Of a DNA stretch of 64,000 nucleotides, positions 35,220 to 43,142 are shown in pieces. A program made the translations under genes and the position numbers. Origin of the DNA: an uncultured Nocardioides sp. (GTDB taxonomy: Bacteria; Actinomycetota; Actinomycetes; Propionibacteriales; Nocardioidaceae); the NCBI RefSeq assembly GCF_947489365.1, contig NZ_CANLDB010000001.1, forward strand, positions 310,001 to 374,000, in the 5' to 3' direction. The notes under the pieces are model-generated. The model did no database searches and was not told the origin of the DNA. It was given only the letters and a program-made list of their open reading frames with translations. Numbering within the stretch: position 1 is the stretch's first letter; each line of letters starts with the position of its first letter.

Positions 35220-36614
35220 CGAGCACCCGGTGCGCAGGTCGTCGCGCTGCGGGCGGTCGACGAACCCGCTCGCCGGCGGTGCCTTCGCGTCCTCGACCCA
35301 GGCGACGAGGCGGTCGAACGCCCGCGTCGCGCACGGCAGGATCGGACGCAGCCGGTCGGGGTAGGTCGCGTACAGGCTGTCGACGTGGGTGCCGTCCTCG
35401 ATCTCGTAGGACCGGTGCAGGCGACCCGCCCCGGCCCGGCGCACCAGCCGCTCGTAGGCGCGGCCCGCGGTGTCGGGCGGCAGCAGCGTGTCGAGGGTGC
35501 CGTGGACGGTCAGCAGCGGCTTGCGGATCCGGCCGGTCAGCTGCACGGACCGCACCGCCTCGCGGACCTCCCGCGGCCGGTCGGCGTAGTCGTAGTCGGC
35601 GTCGCAGCGCGGGGTGCCCGGCCGGCAGAACGGCACCCCCGCCTCCAGATCGCCGTCGTACGTCGGGTCGAGCTCCTCGCGGTAGACCCGCTGGGTGAGG
35701 TCCCAGTAGACGCCGTAGTGGTACTCCCACAGGAACTGCGAGCCCGGCTCGAAGCCCGCGCGGAGCATCCGCCGCTCGGCCTGCTCCGCGCCCGGCCCGC
35801 CCGCGGCGTACGTCGGGTACTCGCGCAGCGCCGTCGGCAGGTAGGTCAGCAGGTTCGGCCCGGCCGCGCGGAACAGCGTGCCCTCCCAGTCCAGTCCGCC
35901 GTCGTACAGGCCGGGGCGGTTCTCGAGCTGCCAGCGCACCAGGTAGCCGCCGTTGGAGATGCCCGCCATGTAGGTGTGCCGCGGCGCGCGGCCGTACCGC
36001 TGCTCGACGGCGACCTTCGCGGCCCGGGCGAGCTGGGTGACGCGGCGGTGCCACTCGCGGATCGAGCCGCCGGGCGCGGAGCCGTCGTCGTAGAAGGCGG
36101 CGCCGTTGTTGCCCTTGTCGGTGGCGGCGAACGCGAAGCCGCGCGCCAGCACGCGGTCCCCGATGACGAAGTCGTTGGCGTACTGGCGCCGGGTGCCGGG
36201 AGCCCCCGACACCACGAGGCCGCCGTTCCAGTCGTCGGGCACGCGGAGCACGAACTGCGAGTCGTGGTCCCACCCGTTGTTGGTGTTGGACGTGGAGGAG
36301 TCGGGGAAGTAGCCGTCGACCTGGATCCCCGGCACCCCGCTCGGGGTGGGCGTGCCCGGCGCCTGCAGGCCCTCCCAGTCGGCGACGTTGGTGTGGCCGC
36401 TGACGGTGGTCCCCGTGGTGGTGAGGTCGTCCAGGCAGGCGGTCTTCTGCTCCTCGGCGCCCGGGACGTCGATGCGGCCCTCGCCGGCGCAGTGCCGGTC
36501 CGGCCCGCTCGACGGTGCGGCGGCCGGGGCCGGGGCGGCGGTGGCCGGCGCGGCCAGCAGGCCGGCGGCGAGCGGGACCGTCGCGAGGAGCAGGGGGATC
36601 CGAGACAGGCGCAT
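35208..36614 (-). CDS. Secreted alpha/beta hydrolase (esterase/tannase or PHB-oligomer-hydrolase-like)
   Basis: A 468-residue exported hydrolase with a signal peptide (about 1-26, ending APATAAPA). The nucleophile is in MAGISNGGYLVRW (Gly-x-Ser-x-Gly), the acid probably in LTVHGTLDTLLPP, and the base in EDGTHVDSLY. Six cysteines suggest disulfides. The sequence is nearest in layout to tannase/feruloyl esterase and 3-hydroxybutyrate-oligomer hydrolases; the substrate cannot be fixed. It ends convergently inside the last codons of the kinase gene and appears monocistronic. Confidence 0.75.
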   Translation of the reverse strand: MRLSRIPLLLATVPLAAGLLAAPATAAPAPAAAPSSGPDRHCAGEGRIDVPGAEEQKTACLDDLTTTGTTVSGHTNVADWEGLQAPGTPTPSGVPGIQVDGYFPDSSTSNTNNGWDHDSQFVLRVPDDWNGGLVVSGAPGTRRQYANDFVIGDRVLARGFAFAATDKGNNGAAFYDDGSAPGGSIREWHRRVTQLARAAKVAVEQRYGRAPRHTYMAGISNGGYLVRWQLENRPGLYDGGLDWEGTLFRAAGPNLLTYLPTALREYPTYAAGGPGAEQAERRMLRAGFEPGSQFLWEYHYGVYWDLTQRVYREELDPTYDGDLEAGVPFCRPGTPRCDADYDYADRPREVREAVRSVQLTGRIRKPLLTVHGTLDTLLPPDTAGRAYERLVRRAGAGRLHRSYEIEDGTHVDSLYATYPDRLRPILPCATRAFDRLVAWVEDAKAPPASGFVDRPQRDDLRTGCSLQQ

Positions 36615-36694
36615 GTCCGGCAGCCTGCGTGACCTGGCTCACGGAGGGCAATGTGGCTGCGCCACACCCTCGGGCCTGTCGGGTGTGCCGGGGC

Positions 36695-36886
36695 TCAGTC
36701 CTCGAGCCGCAGGGCGCCGGTGGGGCAGGCGTCGCACGCCTCGGCGACCTCGGCACGACGGGCCTCGTCGGGGCTCTCGTCGAGCACGTGCATCCACCCG
36801 TCGTCGCCGATGGAGAACACGTCCGGGGCCACCGACTCGCACATCCCGGTCGAGGCGCACCGGTCCTCGTCGAAGCGGATCCTCAC
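36695..36886 (-). CDS. Ferredoxin for the adjacent P450
   Basis: A 63-residue single-cluster ferredoxin. The cysteines are in CASTGMC (residues 10 and 16) and CDACPTGAL, a C-x5-C ... C-P pattern typical of [3Fe-4S] ferredoxins that pass electrons to actinobacterial P450s. The GTG start overlaps the P450 stop (GTGA), so the two proteins are made together. Too short and too overlapped to be mistaken for a domain of the P450. Confidence 0.88.
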   Translation of the reverse strand: MRIRFDEDRCASTGMCESVAPDVFSIGDDGWMHVLDESPDEARRAEVAEACDACPTGALRLED

Positions 36887-38166
36887 GACGCCACCTCCGG
36901 GGTGAAGCGCACCGGCAGCGACAGCACGGCGTGGAAGAAGTTGCCGCTGCCGTACGTCGGCTCGCCGCTGACGTGGATGTCCGGCAGCCGGGTCAGCAGC
37001 TCGCGCAGGATCGAGGCGAGCTGGCGTCGGGCGAGCTGGATGCCGAGGCAGTGGTGGATCCCGCCGCCGCCGAACGCGAGGTGCTTGTTGGGGTGCCGGG
37101 CGAGGTCGAGCTGCTCGGGCCGGTCGAACGCGGCGGGGTCGAAGTTCGCCGAGGAGTAGAAGAGGACGACCTTGTCGCCGGCGGTGATCCGTCGGCCGCC
37201 GAGCTCGCAGTCGCGGGTCGCCGTCCGGCGGAAGGTCATGATCGGCGTCGCCCACCGCACCAGCTCCTCGACGGCGACGGGGAGGCGGCCGTCGAGGTCC
37301 TCGAGCAGCCACGCGCGCTGCGCGGGGTTCTCCGTCAGCGCGAGGATCGCGTGGCTGATCGACTGCCGGGTGGTGTCGTTGCCGGCCACCATGAGCAGCC
37401 CGAAGAAGGACACGATCTCCGCGTCGGTGAGCTCCTCGTCGTCCACCCGGGCGGTGACCAGGGCGGAGAGCAGGTCGTCGGCCGGCCGCGCCCGGCGCTC
37501 GGTGATCAGCTCGGAGGAGACGACGCGCATCGCCTCGGCGGCCTCGAGCAGGCGCAGGAGGGGGTCCGCCCCGGCGAGGAGCCGCTCGTCGCGCCAGCCG
37601 CCGGCGAACTGCGCCTCGTGGGCGACCGTACGGCGGTGCTCGGCCGGGACACCGACCATGTCGCAGATGTTGTGCATCGGCACCGGGGCGGAGACCTCGG
37701 GCACCAGGTCGACCTCGCCCCGCGCCGCGACGGCGTCGACCACGGCGCGCGAGTTGGCGTCGATCCGCTCGGTGATGCGGGCCATCTGCCGCGGCGTGAA
37801 CGCCGCGGTGAGCAGTCGGCGGACCCGGGTGTGCCGGGGCGGGTCCATCGCGATGAACCCCTGCCCGGCCTCGAGGATCTCGGCGGGCATCGACTCGAAG
37901 ACGATGCCCTCGCCGGAGCAGAAGTCCTCGTGGCGGCGGGTGACCTCCACCAGGTCGTCGTAGGTGGTGACGGCCCAGAAGCCCTGGTCGTTGGGGTCGG
38001 TGAACAGGCCGTTCTCGACCGGGCGGTGCCACGACACGGGGCGCCGGGCGCGCAGGTCGGCGAACGTGCGCTCCCGGACGGCGGCCGTGCTCGACCAGAA
38101 GGTCTCGGAGGACAGGTCCGCCTCGTCGTACGGACGGTCGAGGCGGGAGTCCACCGGTGCGGTCAT
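36883..38166 (-). CDS. Cytochrome P450, CYP124/125/142-like
   Basis: A 427-residue soluble P450. The I-helix oxygen-activation motif is VAGNDTTRQ, the K-helix is ELVRW, and the haem loop is FGGGGIHHCLGIQLARRQL with the Cys ligand; FGGGGxHxC is usual in the CYP124/125/142 group that oxidises sterol side chains and methyl-branched lipids. Substrate is inferred only from this resemblance. It is the first gene of an operon with the ferredoxin and is controlled from the operator at 38173-38201. No ferredoxin reductase is nearby. Confidence 0.9.
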   Translation of the reverse strand: MTAPVDSRLDRPYDEADLSSETFWSSTAAVRERTFADLRARRPVSWHRPVENGLFTDPNDQGFWAVTTYDDLVEVTRRHEDFCSGEGIVFESMPAEILEAGQGFIAMDPPRHTRVRRLLTAAFTPRQMARITERIDANSRAVVDAVAARGEVDLVPEVSAPVPMHNICDMVGVPAEHRRTVAHEAQFAGGWRDERLLAGADPLLRLLEAAEAMRVVSSELITERRARPADDLLSALVTARVDDEELTDAEIVSFFGLLMVAGNDTTRQSISHAILALTENPAQRAWLLEDLDGRLPVAVEELVRWATPIMTFRRTATRDCELGGRRITAGDKVVLFYSSANFDPAAFDRPEQLDLARHPNKHLAFGGGGIHHCLGIQLARRQLASILRELLTRLPDIHVSGEPTYGSGNFFHAVLSLPVRFTPEVAS

Positions 38167-38172
38167 GCCGAG

Positions 38173-38201
38173 ACGTTCTGACAGAAACCAAAATCTGTCA
38201 A
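38173..38201 (-). promoter_or_regulatory. P450 promoter with embedded TetR-type operator
   Basis: On the minus strand TTGACA (38201-38196), a 17-base spacer and GAACGT (38178-38173), then 6 bases to the ATG, a leaderless arrangement. The inverted repeat TGACAGA-N8-TCTGTCA (38179-38200) fills the spacer and runs into the -35 box, so a bound repressor would block polymerase. Confidence 0.7.
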
Positions 38202-38254
38202 GAAGATGGTTGACGGTCGAAGTGCTTGGGTCCGCTGGTGTAGACCTTCGACCC

Positions 38255-38851
38255 ATGAGCGACAACGGACGAGGCGGCTCGTCCGGGCGGCGACGGGAGA
38301 TGCGCGACCTCGCGCTCGACGCCGCCCGCGCGCGCGTCCTCGACCGCGGATGGGCAGCCGTCCGCATGGGCGAGATCGCCGCGGCCGTCGGCACGAGCCG
38401 CCAGACGCTGCACGCCGAGTTCGGCACGAAGGACGAGCTCGGCCAGGCGCTGATCCTGCGCGAGACCGCGGACTTCTTCGAGGCCGTGTCCGCGCGGCTC
38501 GACTCCCACCCGAGCACCGACGTCGGCGAGGTCGTCGCCTCGGCCGCCGAGCTCGCCCTCACGATGGTGTCGGTCAACCCCCTGCTGCAGGCCGTGCTCG
38601 GCGGCAACGACGAGGACCACGGCCTGCTCCCGCTCGTCACCAGCCGGGGCGAGCCCCTCGTCGTCCACGGCATCGAGCTGTTCGGCGCCTGGCTGCGACG
38701 CAAGGGCCCCGACCTCGAGCCCCGGGTCGCGGAGGTGGTGGTGGAGAGCACCGTGCGGCTGCTGATCAGCCACGCGGTGTCCCCGCTCCACGACGTCCCG
38801 CGGGCCTCGGCCGACCTCGCGATGCTGGTCAGGCTCGCTGCGGCGTCCTAG
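38255..38851 (+). CDS. TetR-family repressor of the P450 operon
   Basis: A 198-residue TetR protein. The N-terminal helix-turn-helix (about 15-60) reads LALDAARARVLDRGWAAVRM, EIAAAVGTSRQTLHAEFGTK; the C-terminal ligand domain is about 65-195. It is divergent from the P450, whose promoter carries a good palindromic operator, so it most likely represses the P450/ferredoxin operon until a lipid or sterol-like ligand binds (inference). TAGACC, 8 bases before the ATG, may be its -10 box. Confidence 0.83.
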   Translation: MSDNGRGGSSGRRREMRDLALDAARARVLDRGWAAVRMGEIAAAVGTSRQTLHAEFGTKDELGQALILRETADFFEAVSARLDSHPSTDVGEVVASAAELALTMVSVNPLLQAVLGGNDEDHGLLPLVTSRGEPLVVHGIELFGAWLRRKGPDLEPRVAEVVVESTVRLLISHAVSPLHDVPRASADLAMLVRLAAAS

Positions 38852-38860
38852 CCGGCGCTC

Positions 38861-39241
38861 CTACCGCGTGCGGCGGATCCGGATCGCGCCCTTCGCGGTG
38901 CTCGGGTCGACGACCGAGCCCTTCTGGGTGATCTCGACCTCGCCCGCGGCGACCAGCCGGCGTGCGGCCCGGCGGGCCGGTTCCATGAGGTCGCGCCAGC
39001 CGTCGTCCTCGCCCTCGTAGACCGTGCGGGCGGCGTCCGACGGGCAGATCGTCGCCCCGCCCTTCCGCTTCTCCAGCAGGGACAGGATCGTCGACTCGAG
39101 CGCCTCGTCGGTGGCGGTGACGCCGTGCTTGCGGCAGGCCGCTGAGCAGTAGCGGACGGAGTCCCAGTCGCGCTCCCACTTCTTGCGCCACTCGATGCGC
39201 CGGCCGCAGGAGGCACAGGTCTTGTCCTCGGGGGTGTTCAT
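38861..39241 (-). CDS. DUF2256-DUF3253 protein
   Basis: A 126-residue protein joining two small domains. The N-terminal DUF2256-like zinc ribbon (1-40) has CASCGRRIEWRKKWERDW and YCSAACR, giving four cysteine ligands. A DUF3253 winged-helix-like domain (about 45-120) has ICPSDAARTVYEGEDDGWRD and ends IRIRRTR. Both domains are widespread and functionally unknown. Coupled by ATGA to the methyltransferase gene upstream. Confidence 0.82.
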   Translation of the reverse strand: MNTPEDKTCASCGRRIEWRKKWERDWDSVRYCSAACRKHGVTATDEALESTILSLLEKRKGGATICPSDAARTVYEGEDDGWRDLMEPARRAARRLVAAGEVEITQKGSVVDPSTAKGAIRIRRTR

Positions 39242-39993
39242 CCGCGCCTCGCCTCCAGGAGGAACCGACGGGTCGTGGCGACGACCGGCCCGCCGGCGCG
39301 GTGGAGGGCGCGGAGCGTGTCGGCGTGGGCGTCGACGCTGAAGTCCTGGGGGAGCTGCCACGGCATGCGGGAGAGGTACCCCAGCATCGTCGTCACGTCC
39401 GCGAAGCGGACCGACCCGGCCCAGTCCTCGGCCCGCTCGACGACCAGGCCGGCCTCCTGCGCACGGGCGGTGAGCGTCGCGAGGGTGACGTCGGGGTACG
39501 GCGCGCCCCCGCCGAACCACCCGGCCAGGTCGTCCATCTCGTGGCCGTCGACCTGCTGGGTGAGCAGCCGCCCACCCGGGCGCAGGACGCGGCGCACCTC
39601 GGCCTCGTCGTACGCCTCGTGCCGCGCCAGCACCAGGTCGAGCGAGCCGCCGTCGTACGGCAACCGGTCGCCGGCCTCGGCGTCGTACGCCCGGACCTCG
39701 ACGCCGTGGGGCGCGAGCGCGGCCGCGGCGACCGGCAGGTTCGGCGCCCACCCCTCGGTCGCGTGCACCGTCGCCGGCCACGCGTCGCGCAGGCCGAGCA
39801 GCCACTCGCCGCCGCCGGTGCCCAGGTCGACCGCGACACGGCTCGACCCGAGCGCCTCCCGGGCGAGGTCGTCGTACGACCAGGGCGGGGAGTCGGTCGA
39901 CACCCGGTCGCCGAGGTCCGCGAAGTCCCACCCCACGGGCTGCTCGGCCCACGCCGCCCGCCAGCCGGCGAGGAGGTCGTCGTCGCGGCTCAC
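39238..39993 (-). CDS. Class I SAM-dependent methyltransferase
   Basis: A 251-residue methyltransferase: VAVDLGTGGGEWLLGL (SAM motif I, about 53-68), ATEGWAPNL (motif II), DLVLARHEAYDEAEVRRVLRPGG (motif IV/V). It is a small Methyltransf_11-type enzyme whose substrate cannot be told. The start is GTG 39993; a GGAGGG lies directly against it, closer than usual. First of two genes with the DUF2256 protein. Confidence 0.78.
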   Translation of the reverse strand: MSRDDDLLAGWRAAWAEQPVGWDFADLGDRVSTDSPPWSYDDLAREALGSSRVAVDLGTGGGEWLLGLRDAWPATVHATEGWAPNLPVAAAALAPHGVEVRAYDAEAGDRLPYDGGSLDLVLARHEAYDEAEVRRVLRPGGRLLTQQVDGHEMDDLAGWFGGGAPYPDVTLATLTARAQEAGLVVERAEDWAGSVRFADVTTMLGYLSRMPWQLPQDFSVDAHADTLRALHRAGGPVVATTRRFLLEARRG

Positions 39994-40010
39994 CCCTCCA
40001 TCCTCCCGCC

Positions 40011-40087
40011 GTGACGAAGAACGAGACCCACGGCCCGATCCGGTCTCCTGAGGGCCTCCGGGCCGGGGCGGTCTCGTTCTTTCTCAC
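40011..40087. repeat. 77-bp hairpin between divergent genes
   Basis: GTGACGAAGAACGAGACC pairs with 40070-40087 over 18 positions with two mismatches, 12 bp of it perfect (AAGAACGAGACC). It fills the gap between a divergent methyltransferase and hydrolase gene, where a terminator makes no sense; a palindromic repeat or operator is more likely. Confidence 0.7.
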
Positions 40088-40110
40088 GCCGACCGCGGGG
40101 ACCGGCCGCC

Positions 40111-40116
40111 TAGATT
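40111..40116 (+). promoter_or_regulatory. -10 element TAGATT, leaderless promoter
   Basis: TAGATT ends 6 bases before the GTG at 40123 and no ribosome site is present. It would drive the run 40123-45458. Confidence 0.55.
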
Positions 40117-40122
40117 GGCGGC

Positions 40123-41199
40123 GTGCGCCCCCGAACCCCCCTGGCCGGTCTCGCCGGGCTGGTCCTGGTCGCGACCGGGTGCAGCGCCGAGCCCGAGCCG
40201 GCCGCCGAGTCCTCCCCGTCGCCGGAGCCCTCGTCCTCGTCGACCACCGAGCCGTCACCCAGCCCGAGCGCCGAGCGGCCGGAACCGCCCGAGGAGCCGG
40301 ACCTCCCGCCCGTCGACAGCCCCGTCTCCCTGCCCGCGGTCATGCGCGAGGAGGCCCGGGGCGAGCTCGACGGGAGCCGCCTGCGCCAGGGCGAGGTGAT
40401 CGAGGAGACCGACGCCTACACCCGGTCGGTGGTCACCTACGAGAGCAGGGGACTCACGGTCTCGGGGATCCTGCTGCGACCGCGCGGCGACGGGCCGTTC
40501 CCCGGCGTGGTGCTCAACCACGGCTACATCGAGCCGTCGGTCTACGCGCCGGGCCAGGGCATGGCCCGCGAGCAGGACTACCTCGCCCGCGCCGGGTACG
40601 CCGTCCTCCACACCGACTACCGCGGCCACGCCAGCGGCGACCCGGCCTCCGACCTCGACCGCGAGTCCCGCCTCGGGTACGCCCGCGACGCCGTGACCGC
40701 CGTCCGGTCCCTGGCCCGCGAGCCGTACGTCGACGCCGACCGTCTCGGGATGGTCGGCCGGTCGATGGGCGGCGGCGTGACCCTCAGTGCGCTGGTGATC
40801 GCGCCCGACCTCGTCGACGCGGCCGTCGTCCACGCCAGCGTCAGCTCCGACTACGTCGACAACCTGCGGCAGTTCACCGAGCCGGGCCGGCCCGCAGAGG
40901 CCCAGGAGCTCTACGACGAGCTCGGCGGCCCGCCGTCCGAGGACCCGGAGCCCTACCGCCAGCTGTCGCCGCGGACCTACTTCGACCGGGTCAGCGACCC
41001 CGTCCTCGCGATCCACGGCGAGGTCGACGACACCTGCCCGCCGGTCTGGGCCGACGACACCCAGCGCGCCCTGAGGCGCGCCGGCGCCGACGCGCAGCTC
41101 GAGACCTACCCGGGCGAGGGCCACACGTTCTACGCCGGCTGGCAGTCGATGATCGAGCGCACCGACGAGTTCCTGACCAACCGGATGGGCGACGCATGA
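40123..41199 (+). CDS. Lipoprotein alpha/beta hydrolase (prolyl-oligopeptidase-like)
   Basis: A 358-residue lipoprotein: signal peptide with lipobox VATGC (Cys20), a Pro/Ser/Glu-rich tether (20-70), then an alpha/beta hydrolase. The nucleophile Ser is in VGRSMGGGVTL, the Asp in HGEVDDTCPP and the His in GEGHTFYAG. The fold resembles S9-type acyl-peptide hydrolases and related esterases. Anchored outside the membrane, it probably cleaves peptides or esters. It starts a gene run leading into molybdoenzyme maturation genes, though a functional link is not evident. Confidence 0.8.
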   Translation: MRPRTPLAGLAGLVLVATGCSAEPEPAAESSPSPEPSSSSTTEPSPSPSAERPEPPEEPDLPPVDSPVSLPAVMREEARGELDGSRLRQGEVIEETDAYTRSVVTYESRGLTVSGILLRPRGDGPFPGVVLNHGYIEPSVYAPGQGMAREQDYLARAGYAVLHTDYRGHASGDPASDLDRESRLGYARDAVTAVRSLAREPYVDADRLGMVGRSMGGGVTLSALVIAPDLVDAAVVHASVSSDYVDNLRQFTEPGRPAEAQELYDELGGPPSEDPEPYRQLSPRTYFDRVSDPVLAIHGEVDDTCPPVWADDTQRALRRAGADAQLETYPGEGHTFYAGWQSMIERTDEFLTNRMGDA

Positions 41200-41672
41200 G
41201 CGCGCTGTTCGACGTCGAGGTCAGCACCACGATCACCGCGATCCACCTCGCCAAGGGCCGGCGGCTGCCCACGAAGGACGTCGAGCGGGCGACCGTCGAG
41301 ACCCAGCGGGGGATCGTCGGCGACCGCTACCACGGCACCCGCCACCGCCACGTCTCCCTGCAGTCGCGCACCCAGCTCGACGAGGCGCAGCGGACGTACG
41401 GCGCCCCGATCGCCAGCGAGCTCACCCGCCGGAACCTGACGCTGGCCGACGGCGTGGTGCCCACCGCGCCCGGCACCCGGATCACGGTCGGGGACGGCGA
41501 GGACGCGGTGCAGCTCGAGGTCGTGCGCGTCGCCGCGCCCTGCAAGCTGCTCGACGACACCATCGGCCCCGACGCCCAGCACGCCCTGCGCCGCCGGGCC
41601 GGCACCATCTGCCGCGTCCTCGCCGGGGGCGAGATCGCCGTCGGTGACCCGGTCACCTGGACCGTCCCGTGA
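41196..41672 (+). CDS. MOSC domain protein
   Basis: A 158-residue stand-alone MOSC domain, related to the C-terminal part of molybdenum-cofactor sulfurases. The conserved Cys is in VAAPCKLLD (about 114), with RGIVGDRYHGTRHRHVSL as the N-terminal signature. MOSC proteins bind or deliver sulfur-modified Moco. Coupled by ATGA to the hydrolase and by GTGA to a MocA-like gene, and so part of the molybdoenzyme maturation run. Confidence 0.84.
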   Translation: MSALFDVEVSTTITAIHLAKGRRLPTKDVERATVETQRGIVGDRYHGTRHRHVSLQSRTQLDEAQRTYGAPIASELTRRNLTLADGVVPTAPGTRITVGDGEDAVQLEVVRVAAPCKLLDDTIGPDAQHALRRRAGTICRVLAGGEIAVGDPVTWTVP

Positions 41673-42229
41673 TCGCCGCCGGACTGCTCCTCGCCGCCGG
41701 CGCCGGTCGCCGCATGGGCCGCCCCAAGGCGCTGGTCGACGACTGGCTCGCCGCCAGCCTCGGCACGCTCCGCGACGGCGGGTGCGGACCACTGACCGTC
41801 GTCCTCGGCGCCGCCGCCGACGAGGCCCGCGCCCGCGTGCCCGACGGCGTCGACGTCGTCGTCGCCGACGACTGGGCCGACGGCATGGGCGCCTCCCTGG
41901 CCGCCGGCCTCGCGGCGCTGGACCCCACCGACGCCGACGCGGCGCTGGTCCACCTCGTCGACCTGCCGGACGTCGGCGCCGACGTGGTCGCCCGCGTCCT
42001 CGCGGCGCCGTACGGGCCGACGACGCTGCGCCGCGCGGCGTACGACGGGGCCGCGGGGCACCCGGTCCTGCTCGGCCGCGACCACTGGGGCGGCGTCCGC
42101 GCGGCGGCCTCCGGCGACCGCGGGGCGCGCGACTACCTGCGGGTCCGCGACGTCGAGCAGGTGGAGTGCGGGGACCTCGCGGGCGGTGCTGACGTGGACA
42201 CCAACCAGGAGCGAACCTCCCCGACCTAG
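41669..42229 (+). CDS. MocA-like molybdenum cofactor cytidylyltransferase
   Basis: A 186-residue nucleotidyltransferase with the GT-A signature LLLAAGAGRRMGRPKAL (about 6-22) and HLVDLPDVGADVV (metal Asp). MocA joins CMP to molybdopterin, giving the MCD cofactor used by CO-dehydrogenase and related hydroxylases; MobA (GMP) is the alternative. The neighbouring cox genes favour MocA. The C-terminal region GAAGHPVLLGRDHW is the family's acceptor-binding segment. Confidence 0.84.
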   Translation: MIAAGLLLAAGAGRRMGRPKALVDDWLAASLGTLRDGGCGPLTVVLGAAADEARARVPDGVDVVVADDWADGMGASLAAGLAALDPTDADAALVHLVDLPDVGADVVARVLAAPYGPTTLRRAAYDGAAGHPVLLGRDHWGGVRAAASGDRGARDYLRVRDVEQVECGDLAGGADVDTNQERTSPT

Positions 42230-42232
42230 AGT
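42227..42232 (+). promoter_or_regulatory. -10 element TAGAGT, possible leaderless promoter for coxD
   Basis: TAGAGT ends 7 bases before the ATG at 42240 and begins with the TAG stop of the MocA-like gene. No ribosome site is seen, so coxD may start its own transcript within the run. Confidence 0.45.
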
Positions 42233-42239
42233 CACGCCC

Positions 42240-43142
42240 ATGTCTGTCGCACCGCAGGTCACCCCTCAGGTCGCATCGGTCCAGGAGCTCAGCGCGAGGC
42301 TCGAGGCCACCGGGTACGTCGGGGACACCTCGCTCGCCACCACCGCCTGGCTGGCACTGGCCATGCAGCGTCCGCTGCTGCTGGAGGGCGAGCCCGGCAC
42401 CGGCAAGACGTCGTTGGCCGAGTCGATCGCCGCGTCGCTGGAGCTGCCGCTGGTGCGGCTGCAGTGCTACGAGGGCATCGACGCCACGCAGGCGCTCTAC
42501 GACTGGGACTTCCCCCGCCAGATCCTCCACCTCCGCGCGCTCGAGGCGACCGGCGAGAAGGCCGCGTCGGCGCAGGCCGCCGAGGAGGGGCTGTACGACG
42601 AGCGCTTCCTGCTCGCCCGCCCCGTGCTGGCCGCGCTGCAGCAGGCCCCCGCCGTCCTGCTGGTCGACGAGGTCGACCGCGCCGACGACGAGTTCGAGGC
42701 GTTCCTGCTCGAGGTGCTGTCGACCTACCAGGTCACGATCCCCGAGCTCGGCACGATCAAGGCCGCCGTGCCGCCGGTCGTGATCCTGACCTCGAACCGG
42801 ACCCGCGACCTCCACGACGCCCTCAAGCGGCGCTGCCTCTACCACTGGATCGACCACCCCGGCCTGGAGAGGGAGGTCGCGATCGTCCGGTCCCGGGCGC
42901 CCGAGGTCTCCGAGACCCTCGCCCGCCAGGTCGTCGAGGTCGTGCAGGGCCTGCGCCAGGGGGGTGGGCTGCTCAAGCCGCCCGGCGTCGCGGAGACGCT
43001 CGACTGGGCGCGCGCCCTGCAGATGCTCGGCACCACCGACCTCGACCTCGAGGTCGCGGCCCAGACCGTTGGCGCGCTGGTGAAGTACCGCGAGGACACC
43101 GACCGGGTCCAGATGGCCCTGGACCGGATGCTCGCGGCGTGA
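42240..43142 (+). CDS. coxD: MoxR-type AAA ATPase, CoxD-like
   Basis: A 300-residue AAA+ ATPase: Walker A GEPGTGKTSL (about 51-60), Walker B VLLVDEVDRAD, sensor 1 ILTSNRTRDL. CoxD-type ATPases act with CoxE to insert sulfur and copper into the apo active site of CO-dehydrogenase. Here the target would be the form II enzyme at 47578-51373. Preceded by an apparently leaderless start and overlapping coxE by GTGA. Confidence 0.86.
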   Translation: MSVAPQVTPQVASVQELSARLEATGYVGDTSLATTAWLALAMQRPLLLEGEPGTGKTSLAESIAASLELPLVRLQCYEGIDATQALYDWDFPRQILHLRALEATGEKAASAQAAEEGLYDERFLLARPVLAALQQAPAVLLVDEVDRADDEFEAFLLEVLSTYQVTIPELGTIKAAVPPVVILTSNRTRDLHDALKRRCLYHWIDHPGLEREVAIVRSRAPEVSETLARQVVEVVQGLRQGGGLLKPPGVAETLDWARALQMLGTTDLDLEVAAQTVGALVKYREDTDRVQMALDRMLAA

